Shown here piece by piece: positions 17,291-26,533 of a DNA stretch of 64,000 nt. Below the pieces are notes generated by a model. The model had not been told where the DNA came from. It worked only from the letters and a program-made list of their open reading frames with translations, and searched no databases. This DNA comes from Janthinobacterium sp. TB1-E2 (GTDB lineage Bacteria; Pseudomonadota; Gammaproteobacteria; Burkholderiales; Burkholderiaceae_D), in contig NZ_CP142523.1 of the NCBI RefSeq assembly GCF_036885605.1, positions 6,076,001 through 6,140,000 of the forward strand, given 5' to 3'. Positions within the stretch are counted from its first letter, which is position 1, and every line of letters starts with the position of its first letter. Position numbers and translations under genes: made by a program.

Positions 17291-17836
17291 ATGAAAATTC
17301 AAACCACCGCCATACCTGATGTCCTGATCCTCGAACCCACCGTGTTTGGCGATGATCGCGGCTTTTTCTACGAAAGCTTCAACCAGAAGCGCTTTGCCGA
17401 ACTGACCGGTGTCACACGCGATTTCGTGCAGGACAATCACTCCAAATCGGCCAAGGGCGTGTTGCGCGGCTTACACTACCAAATCCAGCAGCCGCAAGGC
17501 AAGCTGGTGCGTGTGACGGCCGGCGAAGTCTTCGACGTTGCCGTTGACCTGCGCAAGAGCTCTCCGACGTTTGGCCATTGGGTAGGCGTGACCTTATCTG
17601 CGGCCAACAAACGCCAGCTGTGGATACCGGAAGGCTTTGCGCACGGCTTCGTGGTCACCAGCGACAGCGCCGAGTTCCTCTACAAGACAACCGACTACTG
17701 GGCACCAGAGTTCGAACGCAGCCTCCTGTGGAACGATCCGGCCATCGGCATTGAGTGGCCACTCGATGGCGAACCGCTGCTGTCCGGCAAAGATAAAGTC
17801 GGTACCTTGCTGGCCAATGCCGACGTTTTTGCCTGA
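17291..17836 (+). CDS. rfbC: dTDP-4-dehydrorhamnose 3,5-epimerase
   Basis: 181 aa, normal for RfbC. The cupin signature has FGDDRGFFYESF, QDNHSKSAKGVLRGLHYQ (catalytic His), AGEVFDVAVDLR, and IPEGFAHGF...YKTTDYW (Tyr). It produces dTDP-4-keto-L-rhamnose. It starts nine bases after rfbA, completing an rfbBAC operon. The reductase gene rfbD that usually accompanies these three is not in the window; an IS element follows directly. Confidence 0.94.
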   Translation: MKIQTTAIPDVLILEPTVFGDDRGFFYESFNQKRFAELTGVTRDFVQDNHSKSAKGVLRGLHYQIQQPQGKLVRVTAGEVFDVAVDLRKSSPTFGHWVGVTLSAANKRQLWIPEGFAHGFVVTSDSAEFLYKTTDYWAPEFERSLLWNDPAIGIEWPLDGEPLLSGKDKVGTLLANADVFA

Positions 17837-17895
17837 CCGTTACCGGCCAATCTGCCACACTGGAACAAAACTATTTCATGAGCCGTATTTTAAGG

Positions 17896-18849
17896 CTATG
17901 TCACCGTCAGATGTGGGAATGCTCCCAGTGTTGCTTTCAATAACGTTTCCGGTGAACGGATGCGCCCGGCGTCGAGTATCCAGCGCCACCCCAGATAATT
18001 TGGCAGATAGCGCGTCGCTACGCCGTGAAACGACCGTAGCCATTCCCGCAAACGGCTGTGATACGCATTGACGTTCTGCACGTGGGCGGCGCCCTGCACA
18101 CGGATGCCTGCGCGCAAGTTGACGGCCTGGTGGCTGATGTCAGCCTCCCTGGCAAAAGCCCGGTAGGCGGCATGGCCATCGGTGACCAGCAGCACGTCCT
18201 TGTCGATGACGGGTAACAAACAGTGCTGCAGCTGCGCCTTCGTCAGCGCCCCTTTGCCAGTGACGAAGTCGAGGGTCTGGCCCGTGCGGTCGCGCGCCAC
18301 CAGGATGCAGACCTGCTCATTGGAAATGCCGCGCTGGCGGGCATGGCCGCCACGGCGGCGCGCCGGACGCGTCGTCTGCCGCGATCCCTTTTCCGATTCC
18401 AGCAGATATAACTCGTCGGCTTCGGCGATGCCATGCAGGCCATGCCGCCGGTCGGTCTTTGCCAGCGATAAAAACCGGTGACGCCAGCGAAACGTGGTGT
18501 TGCGATGCACACCCAATTGGCTAGCAGCCTGGCGCACCGAGGATGAGTCGAGCAGGCAGTCGGCATAATCGAGCCACAGCGCCTTTGGCGCAGGCGCGCC
18601 ACCGGCGTGCCGGTGAGCGCATTGAAGGTCCGGCCGCAGGGAATGCAGCGGTAGCGCTGCAAACCGTGTGCATGGCCGTGCCGGTGCAAGTGTGCCGAGT
18701 GGCAGGCGGGAGAGGCCAATCGAGGCTGGGCCACACTTTCCAGCAGCGCGACGGTCGCGTCGTGTGGAGAGTTGCCGCGCAGCAGGACAATACCTGCTTG
18801 CCGCTGGCGTCGGTTCAACTGCGCAAACTGCGCGATAAAACTGGTTCAT
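17896..18849 (-). pseudogene. IS1595-family (ISXO2-like) transposase, double frameshift
   Basis: The DDE-type ISXO2 domain reads in one frame: LGVHRNTTFRWRHRFL, EADELYLLESEKG, VTDGHAAYRAFA, and NVNAYHSRLREWL. The N-terminal zinc-ribbon half (LNRRQRQ, VALLESVAQP, HGHAHGLQRYRC, RTFNALTGTP) is in a different frame. So there is one frame change near 18820, just after the start, and a compensating one near 18600. Terminal inverted repeats are not convincing. It sits at the convergence of the two polysaccharide gene blocks, probably a decayed insertion; a hyphenated frame due to sequencing error cannot be excluded. Confidence 0.8.
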
Positions 18850-19013
18850 TTCGCTCTACCACCTAGCCATCCACTCAACGCAGTATAGGCGCCGGTGACC
18901 GCGCTGGCATATACCAGAAATTTTCGCTGTCCCTCAGCGTATCAGTCATATTAAAGGGATGGATATGCATTACTCAATGGCGCGGCCTTCGCTACGCGGC
19001 CTCGCCATTGCAC

Positions 19014-19997
19014 TCACAGCCAGCCACACATAGCCGAGACCACCAAGACGAGGCGGTCGATTAAACGTCGTCTTCCACCACGAAACAATAGATAAGACAA
19101 ACGGAAACTCCGGCCGATTGCCTGTTGGTGACTCAATAAAGTAATTAGACGCAGCGCTTTAGTATCGTTGCCAGCAGCCAGTCGATAAATTGTCGCTGCC
19201 GCGTCGACCTGGCGTCGGTACCAACCGCTCCGAATCAATTGCACACGCTTCTGCACGGCGAAATACCCGCCGCGCGACCCGATCTCATTTCCGGCATGCT
19301 GGCGATAACGCATCCCGACTTGTGCATCGAAGTACCACGGCAGCTGCCAAGCTCTGACCAATATGTAGATCAACCAATCATGATAATGTAAGGCTTCAAT
19401 ATCGATCCGGTGATGCCGACAAAACTGCTGAATTTGGACGAAAATAGCGGACCGGATGACAAACGTACAGCCTTGCCCCGCCCCTTCGAAAAGAAAATCT
19501 GCGGCACGAATCGTCTTGTTCTGGCCAAGAATCTTGGTACGGCCATCGGCCCAGAATGCCTCTACTGCGCTGGAATAGGCCACTGAGCCGGAATGTTCAA
19601 GGCAGGCGATCGCATTACTCAATTTATCACCCAACCAAATATCGTCCTGATCCGCCAAGGCCACATAATCAAATGACGTGACATCAGCAGCCAAATATAA
19701 CCGACGGAAATTAGCTCCTGCAGAACCGCTAGACACGCTCCACCCCATCAACTCGATAGAAACGCGTCCCGCAAATTTATCTTCAAGCAAAAGCAGCGTA
19801 CCATCCTTGGATACATCGTCGCCAACTAAAACGTGAACGTCGACGTCTTGCTGCGACAGAATTGACACAAGCTGCTCGCCTAACCACAACGCACCGTTAT
19901 ACGTCGCCAGCAACACCAATACTTTGGGCCTTGATGGCACATCTTTAACGGCAGCGCATATATCGTGCGATCCGGGTAAGGTTTTTGACACTTCCAC
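19014..19997 (-). CDS. Family 2 glycosyltransferase (rhamnosyltransferase-like)
   Basis: 327 aa. The GT2 (GT-A) signature is clear: VLVLLATYNGALWLGEQLVSI, VGDDVSKDGT, YVALADQDDIW (metal-binding DxD-like). The C-terminal part has charged arginine-rich stretches typical of rhamnosyltransferase-type family members. It should add one sugar from a nucleotide donor to the lipid-linked repeat unit on the cytoplasmic side of the membrane. Last gene of the minus-strand block, next to the IS remnant. Donor and acceptor unknown. Confidence 0.8.
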   Translation of the reverse strand: MEVSKTLPGSHDICAAVKDVPSRPKVLVLLATYNGALWLGEQLVSILSQQDVDVHVLVGDDVSKDGTLLLLEDKFAGRVSIELMGWSVSSGSAGANFRRLYLAADVTSFDYVALADQDDIWLGDKLSNAIACLEHSGSVAYSSAVEAFWADGRTKILGQNKTIRAADFLFEGAGQGCTFVIRSAIFVQIQQFCRHHRIDIEALHYHDWLIYILVRAWQLPWYFDAQVGMRYRQHAGNEIGSRGGYFAVQKRVQLIRSGWYRRQVDAAATIYRLAAGNDTKALRLITLLSHQQAIGRSFRLSYLLFRGGRRRLIDRLVLVVSAMCGWL

Positions 19998-20094
19998 GCA
20001 ACTCCAAAATAATTTGATAAGCGTATCGCTTGACCGTCGCCAGAGCGAGTCATTCGGTCGCCAGCGACGTCACAAGATTTTCACTACAAAGGCG

Positions 20095-20823
20095 CTAGGG
20101 GCTACGCGCGCACAGTCGCCGTAGCGCGAAAGAAAAAACTGCAAGCAGCATACCGGCACGGTTGACGAGTTGCTGCATCAGCGAAAATTTTGATTTTTCA
20201 CCGGTTGTCGAGGCATTGGCTCCGTGACGACGATACAATAAATATACCTCCGGCACTCTGGTAACTTTGCCGAACAATGTTGCAATCAACCCAAGATACC
20301 AATCATGCATGTGGATAGTCTTCGGCAAAGGCCAAGCGTCCACAAACTTGCGTCGGCGAAAAGCCAGGCAGCAGCCAACGAATGAATTGCGCCAAAGATT
20401 CCGCCAAAAGCCGTTCCGAATACCAATGACCGACGAAATAGTATTACCCGATGGCTGCAGATTTGCGTCCACGATAGCACCATCCAGTTGCACCATATCA
20501 GCGCACAATAACTCCCGGCGAATACACTCCAAACGCCCCGGTAACCACACATCGTCCTGATCGGAAAAGACCACAATATCACCCGAAGCAGCCATTAGCA
20601 AACGCGAAAAGTTAGCGACCACGCCTCCAGCCCGATCCGTTGCCACCAACGATAAAACAGGTTCATAGGCACGCAGGATTGATAAGGTCTTGTCTGTAGA
20701 AGCATCGTCTGCAACCAACAACTCATCACCTGGGAGCAACTGCGCAACTATGCTGTCAATTTGCTCACGTAAATGATCGGCGCCATTATACGTTGCCAGA
20801 CATACAGAAATATTATTCAGCAT
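20095..20823 (-). CDS. Family 2 glycosyltransferase
   Basis: 242 aa from ATG 20823 (MLNNISVCLATYNGADHL); a GTG at 20847 with no ribosome site would add eight residues. GT2 motifs: LVADDASTDKT and VVFSDQDDVWLPGRL. The length is short for a full enzyme but all catalytic-core motifs are present. It is closely similar in pattern to the next downstream glycosyltransferase, so the two may descend from a duplication. Specificity unknown. Confidence 0.78.
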   Translation of the reverse strand: MLNNISVCLATYNGADHLREQIDSIVAQLLPGDELLVADDASTDKTLSILRAYEPVLSLVATDRAGGVVANFSRLLMAASGDIVVFSDQDDVWLPGRLECIRRELLCADMVQLDGAIVDANLQPSGNTISSVIGIRNGFWRNLWRNSFVGCCLAFRRRKFVDAWPLPKTIHMHDWYLGLIATLFGKVTRVPEVYLLYRRHGANASTTGEKSKFSLMQQLVNRAGMLLAVFSFALRRLCARSP

Positions 20824-20848
20824 ATACACACCACATTGAACTCTCACA

Positions 20849-22057
20849 TTAGTGAACCGTCAGAGTCTTGACGACATCCAGTAATTCTGCACGGCTAGCA
20901 ATTTCGTCCTTCAGTTGCTGAACGATCGTCGCGGAGAGGTTGTTTAAGCGCTGCTCAGAAACCAATAATTCAACGATCATGCGCGCAGTCGCGGGAATAT
21001 CATTGAAATCAATCGTAGGGAATCGCTGTATAAAATCGATACCTCTCATTGATTCCCGGCTCGCCACCATCGGCATACCGTAAGAAAGCACATCCAGAAC
21101 TTTCATCTTAATACCACCACCAAGACGAATCGGTGAAACAAATAAGTCACTTTCCCGATGATACTCTTCCAGCATCTCATCGCTAACAAACCCTAAAAAA
21201 TGCACGTTCGGCGCTGCTACGCGAAGATCAACATCTGCAGCAGAGGAGCCGCATAAATACAAACCGATTGACGGATCTATTTTGAATATCTCAGGCATTA
21301 AAGTGTTCACCAGCCACTCGATTGCCTCACGATTGGGAAAATAACTTGCCGACCCGACAAAAAGAAGCTGTTTTTTTCCGGTGTACTTCCATCTGATTGG
21401 CTTCAATGCATTCAATTCCTGCCAATGTACTACCTTATCGGCCGCTCCATCGGCCAAGTCTACGGTCTCATCGACGTCGACCGATGAAATACAGATTACT
21501 CCATTAGCTTTCTGTATGATTTTCTTTTCGAACACCTTCATTTTTTGAAGTTCCAAAGAGAAAAGAAATCGATAAATTGAATTCTGTGAAGAGTAAATCA
21601 GTTGATCGCGCAGAATATGGGTTTCGACGTTATGGGATATATAGACAACAGGAATTCCGGACACTCTTTTGTCCAGCAGCGCCAATCCGGAAATATGCTC
21701 TACCACAATGACATCCACCGGATTCTGCGAAATATATTCCGCAATATGTGCAATTGCCTCCCGCGAATATGCCGCCTTGCACTGACGTGGCCACCGTCCA
21801 ACGAACAAATCGAATAGTGCAGACAACTTTGCACGCAGCCCGGCGCCAATTCTCGGTGTTTCACGCGCGAATAATTTCCAACTGGTCTTCCCGGAATCTA
21901 AAATAGCTACGTCCAGTTGCGTATCGTCAACACTTACAAATACAGCGTGTACCGCCGTCGCCATTTTTTGCAACTCAACAAAATGGTTATAACATGCGCG
22001 TTTCCCACCGCTACCGGATGCGCCCGGAACTACCGCGCTCAAATATAAAATTTTCAT
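20849..22057 (-). CDS. Family 4-type glycosyltransferase
   Basis: 402 aa. GT-B fold pattern: N-terminal KILYLSAVVPGASGSGGKRA, VIVVEHISGL, VYISHNVET, and C-terminal LLFVGSASYFPNREAIEWLV, FLGFVSDEMLEEYH and SPIRLGGGIKMKVLDVLSYG (nucleotide-sugar site). Retaining glycosyl transfer to the lipid-linked repeat unit is expected. ATG overlaps the polymerase stop (ATGA). Donor unknown. Confidence 0.85.
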   Translation of the reverse strand: MKILYLSAVVPGASGSGGKRACYNHFVELQKMATAVHAVFVSVDDTQLDVAILDSGKTSWKLFARETPRIGAGLRAKLSALFDLFVGRWPRQCKAAYSREAIAHIAEYISQNPVDVIVVEHISGLALLDKRVSGIPVVYISHNVETHILRDQLIYSSQNSIYRFLFSLELQKMKVFEKKIIQKANGVICISSVDVDETVDLADGAADKVVHWQELNALKPIRWKYTGKKQLLFVGSASYFPNREAIEWLVNTLMPEIFKIDPSIGLYLCGSSAADVDLRVAAPNVHFLGFVSDEMLEEYHRESDLFVSPIRLGGGIKMKVLDVLSYGMPMVASRESMRGIDFIQRFPTIDFNDIPATARMIVELLVSEQRLNNLSATIVQQLKDEIASRAELLDVVKTLTVH

Positions 22058-23358
22058 ATGATTACTCGATCAACTGGTACTGCGCCTGCATCAGCCTCTT
22101 CTTGTGATTTATTTTGCCCCCAGGTCAACGCCAGAATCATGGGCAATTGCGCAATTACTGGTAAATAAAACCAAAAATTGGTAAAAAAAGACAACAATGC
22201 ACAAAAATATAGCACCGCATAAATGAGAATGTTGCGCATACTCGGATTACTGATACACCTACGATATACGAGTCCGTTTACTAAGGCCACAATGGCGACC
22301 AGCAACAAGGTAAATGGAAGGCCACCATCCTTGTATATTGGAAATATGAAAGAGGATACAGTAAACTTATCATCTTCTAAAAAGCTTCTATCCTCTTCCC
22401 GTTTGGTTCGGAGAAACGAAGGCATCAACGGATCCAAAGATTGCGCATCGTGATATGGTACTGCGGGATCGTTTGTCAAATTATCCAGATTCAGCACATT
22501 AAAAAAACTATATGAATAACCCCAAACCACAGAATCCGGTAACCACATGTACTGAGGAGTCACCTTCGCCAATATCTTGATATCACCAGAACGTAGTGAA
22601 CCCAATGCACCAAAACAAACCATCAAAATAGTGAACATCAATATGATTTTTCTCATTTTGACGCGCGCTCTCAGTAATGAATATACAACAAACGACTCAA
22701 CCAAAAGCGATAAAATATTTTGGCGCGAAACCAGAAATAAAAATATTATGATTACTGCAACATAAAAAAATAAATAGCGACGTTTTTTTGATGTAAGATA
22801 TAAATAAAAAAATGTCAATCCAACCATATTTGCAAATGCATTAAAGAATCCATAAATACTCTTCACGCCAAAACTCAAATAATCCGCAGACGCCCCCATC
22901 AATATATTAACTAAAGGAATATAACCAGAATAGATCACATTAAAGGCGGCAATGCCAAGTAGGACGAATAGTATGGTTCCGCTCTTGACTGAGGAAAATT
23001 CCTGATCAAATTGTATTTTTTTTATTTTTATTGGTTCGACGGCGCCGACAATGCCGGTAACTAATAAATATACTACTAGGGATGAGAAAATGGCAGCATG
23101 AGCGAGAAACCCGATTGGTCGGTGTATTTCACTTATACTAAATCCGGAAAACAACAATATTACAATCCATGGCATTGAGAATGCCATTTGTGGCGACAAG
23201 TAATCGGCAATCCACGGCAACAACAATAATCCGGCAAGAATTCCCAAAGAAATCAGTACGAGATAATTTTCACCATAAATATATGCCACTAAGGCAGCAC
23301 TGCCCCATATAAGGGTCAGCAAGCCAAGGGTCATTCTACTTTTCAATAAATTTAACAC
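22054..23358 (-). CDS. Oligosaccharide repeat-unit polymerase (Wzy-type membrane protein)
   Basis: 434 aa with about eleven or twelve hydrophobic segments and a longer loop rich in charged residues (about 290-340, with TKREEDRSFLEDDKF). This topology, the GYSYSFFNVLNLDNL region and position among glycosyltransferases fit Wzy-type polymerases, which join undecaprenyl-linked repeat units in the periplasm. Primary sequence is poorly conserved in this family, so the call rests on topology and context. The 5' region carries a nine-G tract about 210 bases upstream. Confidence 0.8.
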   Translation of the reverse strand: MLNLLKSRMTLGLLTLIWGSAALVAYIYGENYLVLISLGILAGLLLLPWIADYLSPQMAFSMPWIVILLFSGFSISEIHRPIGFLAHAAIFSSLVVYLLVTGIVGAVEPIKIKKIQFDQEFSSVKSGTILFVLLGIAAFNVIYSGYIPLVNILMGASADYLSFGVKSIYGFFNAFANMVGLTFFYLYLTSKKRRYLFFYVAVIIIFLFLVSRQNILSLLVESFVVYSLLRARVKMRKIILMFTILMVCFGALGSLRSGDIKILAKVTPQYMWLPDSVVWGYSYSFFNVLNLDNLTNDPAVPYHDAQSLDPLMPSFLRTKREEDRSFLEDDKFTVSSFIFPIYKDGGLPFTLLLVAIVALVNGLVYRRCISNPSMRNILIYAVLYFCALLSFFTNFWFYLPVIAQLPMILALTWGQNKSQEEADAGAVPVDRVII

Positions 23359-23569
23359 ACTATCATTTCCAGGAATAAGAAAAGTAAAATTACAGACAGG
23401 GACGGTAAACTCCCACGTGAACGTTTATTGCTATTTAAGGAATAGACAACACGAAAAAATAGTGGCGTCGCCAAAACAGCTTGCACTTAGCAGAACTATA
23501 GTCGGCCTCGACCAGCATTTCCTTAAGCTTGTCGCCTGCATTGTCCATATAAACTTATCAAGTTTCCGA

Positions 23570-23578
23570 GGGGGGGGG
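23570..23578. repeat. G9 homopolymer tract upstream of the polymerase gene
   Basis: Nine consecutive G in an otherwise AT-rich 256-base gap between the polymerase gene and the next glycosyltransferase. Such tracts are slippage-prone. No promoter elements could be recognised with certainty around it. Confidence 0.5.
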
Positions 23579-23614
23579 ACAGCGTAAAAGATAAAAGCGA
23601 AATGCAGTAATTCA

Positions 23615-24676
23615 TTAAAAATCCTGCCTTATAAAAAAACGAACTTTTAAAAATATTCTAAATAATTTGTTTACATACTTATTCAACAAAACGCCTTCCA
23701 AACCAATACTTTTTAAGAGGGCAAATTCATCGTAAGTACCATTCCAATCTTTTTTAAAATAAAATGCTTCATTTACAGCTAAAAACTTCGCCAAACTTCT
23801 TTTCCAAGAAGAGTTAGTCAACTGCGAATTGATTAGGAAAATCCTGAATTTGTAACCCTGCACAACCCATAGTTGCATAACGTTATTTTTCATACTTTCA
23901 TTCTCGAATATCCGGTAAACTGCCAAGTTTTTGTAAAAATGCAGCGCGCCAAATTCCATCACATATTTAGAGAAGAAGAAGTAGTCGGCAGATGGATATT
24001 CGGCAGCATCGAATCCGCCAATTTTTATTGCATTTTCTCTTGAAAAGAGTACTCCAAGAGTTCCCATATGACGGTTTCGATAGAAATAATCTTTTATGGA
24101 AATTTCTTTTACCGTCACCCTCTTTTTATTCAAAATTAATTTTTTAACACTTTTTAAAAAACGGCTTTTTTTGCCACTATCGCTTTCAAAGCGTTGGTCA
24201 TCAATATCAATATTACATGATAACAATTTATTGCCATTGCTTTTCTTGAGCAATTCGAACATCGATTCCAAATAATTACTTTTCAAGAAATCATCGTCAT
24301 GCAATATAGTGACGAACTTTCCGCGCGCCAATAAAATCCCTCTATTCCAATTGCCGAACATTCCAAGATTTTCTTTATTTTGAAAATATCGCAACCTTTC
24401 AGATTTAAAACTTTCAACCACCAATTCAGATTCTGTTTTTCCCTCTTGGAAATTATTATCTACTATCAGAATTTCATACTTAATCTTGGAACTCTGGCTT
24501 ATCGCACTCTCAATTGCCTCTCTTAGCAATTGAGGCCGATTATATGTGGTTATTACTATCGAAATATCAACTTTTTGACTAATATTTTTTTCAATTTCAG
24601 CACTTTGAATTTTTAAAACAGATTCTATATGGGCATGCTGTGAAAAATTATCACAGTTAGAAAAATAATTTTTCAT
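23615..24676 (-). CDS. Family 2 glycosyltransferase, AT-rich
   Basis: 353 aa. GT2 motifs: DISIVITTYNRPQLLREAIESA, ILIVDNNFQ, LHDDDFLK (DxD). About 40 extra N-terminal residues precede the catalytic domain. Lysine, asparagine and isoleucine are unusually frequent, and the DNA is far more AT-rich than its neighbours, a sign of horizontal acquisition. It should add a sugar to the repeat unit. Specificity unknown. Confidence 0.8.
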   Translation of the reverse strand: MKNYFSNCDNFSQHAHIESVLKIQSAEIEKNISQKVDISIVITTYNRPQLLREAIESAISQSSKIKYEILIVDNNFQEGKTESELVVESFKSERLRYFQNKENLGMFGNWNRGILLARGKFVTILHDDDFLKSNYLESMFELLKKSNGNKLLSCNIDIDDQRFESDSGKKSRFLKSVKKLILNKKRVTVKEISIKDYFYRNRHMGTLGVLFSRENAIKIGGFDAAEYPSADYFFFSKYVMEFGALHFYKNLAVYRIFENESMKNNVMQLWVVQGYKFRIFLINSQLTNSSWKRSLAKFLAVNEAFYFKKDWNGTYDEFALLKSIGLEGVLLNKYVNKLFRIFLKVRFFIRQDF

Positions 24677-25189
24677 TAATTTTACGCGACTCTAAAGAAT
24701 TTTTTCTATTTATAAGAAAATCTCAAATAATCCAAGATACTGGTGCTCATAGCAAGCACAATGCCTGAAGTGCATTCATTCAGCCTGGGCGGCCTAACGA
24801 TAATAACCATTTCCCTACCAATCGGCGCCATTAACAGCATCAACGCATTCGATGTTAACTTCCATGATGAAAACTACGTGCCTTAGATTGCTAACAGTGA
24901 GCGTTCAACAAATCCACAAAAATGATGGGTGGCAAGCTAATGCACTGTTTTTCAAGCAGTTTTCACCTACTCAGCGATTACCGCCCATTGCTGTGTCGAC
25001 CGTCGAGCTGCCGTGTGTAATCTGAGCGTTATTAGCAATTACCGAATCATTGCATGAAAGCGACTCTCGCTAAGCTATCAACCAAACTTATCATGTTTTT
25101 TTAGAATGAGTACGTTCATTTTTTATATCTCGAGATTAATTTATAAAAATGAAATATCGCGGTTTGACGTGGTTTCATCCATCTGTGCA
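24677..25189. other. 513-base intergenic gap, no gene seen
   Basis: This stretch separates the AT-rich glycosyltransferase from rfbH. A 41-codon frame (24761-24886, plus strand) has no ribosome site and I do not credit it. No terminator or repeat is obvious. It marks a composition boundary and could be the scar of a replaced gene, for example the missing flippase or reductase. Confidence 0.35.
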
Positions 25190-26515
25190 TTAGAAATTCA
25201 CACCAAAGAATTCTTCAATCTTGCTGATCGAGAAGTCCATCATTTCCTTGGTCAGGCCAGGGAAGACGCCAATCCACAACGTGTCATGCATGATACGGTC
25301 GGTATTCGTCAGCTCGCCCGAGACGCGGTAGTTACGCCCGATCATGTACGGTTGGCGCGTCAAGTTGCCGGCAAACAACAAACGCGTACCGATCTTGTTT
25401 TGGTCCAGGAATGTCAGCAGGCTGACACGGTCGACGTTTGCTTCCGGACGGAGGGTGATGGGGAAACCGAACCACGATGGGTCCGAGTTCGGCGTCGCTT
25501 CCGGTAAGATCAGGAATTCCGCACAGCTTTGCAGGCCGTTTTTCATGTAGTGGAAATTGTCCTTGCGCGCCTGCACGAAGCCGGCCGCGCGGTCCATCTG
25601 TGCCAGGCCACAAGCGGCCTGCATGTCCGTGATTTTTAAGTTGTAACCGAGGTGGCTGTAGGTGTACTTGTGGTCGTAGCCGTCTGGCAGGGTACCGAGC
25701 TTGCAGCAGAAACGCTGGCCGCAGGTATTGTCCTTGCCCGGCGCACAATAGCAGTCGCGGCCCCAGTCGCGGAACGATTCGGCAATCGCTTTCAGTTCCG
25801 GATTGTTGGTAAACACCGCGCCGCCTTCGCCCATGGTGATGTGGTGCGCAGGGTAGAAACTCATGGTGCCGATATCGCCAAAGGTGCCGCACATCTGGCC
25901 GTTGTAGGTGGCGCCCAGGGCGTCGCAGCAATCTTCCACCAGCCACAGATTGTATTTCTTGCACAGCGCGACGATGACTTCCAGATTGAACGGATTGCCC
26001 AGGGTATGGGCCAGCATGATAGCCTTGGTCTTGTCCGTGATGGCCGCTTCAATTTTCGAGGCATCGATGTTATAGGTGCCCAGCTCGACGTCGACGAAGA
26101 CGGGCACGGCGCCAAACTGCAAGATCGGGTTGACGGTGGTCGGGAAGCCCGCCGCCACACCGATGACTTCGTCACCTGGCTGAATGGCACGCGCGCCCAG
26201 TTTTGGCGAGGTCAGCGCCGAGAAGGCCACCAGGTTGGCCGATGAGCCAGAATTGACGGTGATCAGGAATTCGACGCCGATGAACTTGGCCAGGCGCTGT
26301 TCGAATTCGTCATTGAAACGTCCGGTGGTTAGCCAGGCGTCGAGCGAGGCTTCGACCATCAGGCCCATTTCAGGCGCACCGACTACTTTGCCGGCCGGTG
26401 GAATCACCGTCACGCCCGGTTCGAATGGTTTCGGTACGCTGGCCAGTGCGCCGTATTGCGCTACCAGGGCAGCGATCTGTTCGCGGATTTGTTGTTGGGT
26501 CAGTTGTTCGCTCAT
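25190..26515 (-). CDS. rfbH: CDP-4-keto-6-deoxyglucose 3-dehydratase (E1)
   Basis: 441 aa. An aminotransferase-fold enzyme in which the PLP lysine is replaced by histidine: [19 protein letters not shown] has His where aminotransferases have Lys, the hallmark of the pyridoxamine-dependent E1 dehydratase. The iron-sulfur ligands appear as [12 protein letters not shown] (C-x-C-x7-C). It removes the C3 hydroxyl of CDP-4-keto-6-deoxyglucose with electrons from an E3 reductase. That E3 (RfbI/AscD type) is not in the window. Last gene of rfbF-rfbG-rfbH. Confidence 0.94.
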   Translation of the reverse strand: MSEQLTQQQIREQIAALVAQYGALASVPKPFEPGVTVIPPAGKVVGAPEMGLMVEASLDAWLTTGRFNDEFEQRLAKFIGVEFLITVNSGSSANLVAFSALTSPKLGARAIQPGDEVIGVAAGFPTTVNPILQFGAVPVFVDVELGTYNIDASKIEAAITDKTKAIMLAHTLGNPFNLEVIVALCKKYNLWLVEDCCDALGATYNGQMCGTFGDIGTMSFYPAHHITMGEGGAVFTNNPELKAIAESFRDWGRDCYCAPGKDNTCGQRFCCKLGTLPDGYDHKYTYSHLGYNLKITDMQAACGLAQMDRAAGFVQARKDNFHYMKNGLQSCAEFLILPEATPNSDPSWFGFPITLRPEANVDRVSLLTFLDQNKIGTRLLFAGNLTRQPYMIGRNYRVSGELTNTDRIMHDTLWIGVFPGLTKEMMDFSISKIEEFFGVNF

Positions 26516-26533
26516 GATACAGCCTTCAATTTG

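Noticed and set aside
17880-18905. Terminal inverted repeats of the IS1595-like element
   Set aside because: Short matches exist (GTCACCG at both sides, GGCTATGT versus GGCTAGGT), but none agrees with a target duplication.
24761-24886. 41-codon plus-strand frame in the gap before rfbH
   Set aside because: No ribosome site, no recognisable family and isolated orientation; treated as chance.
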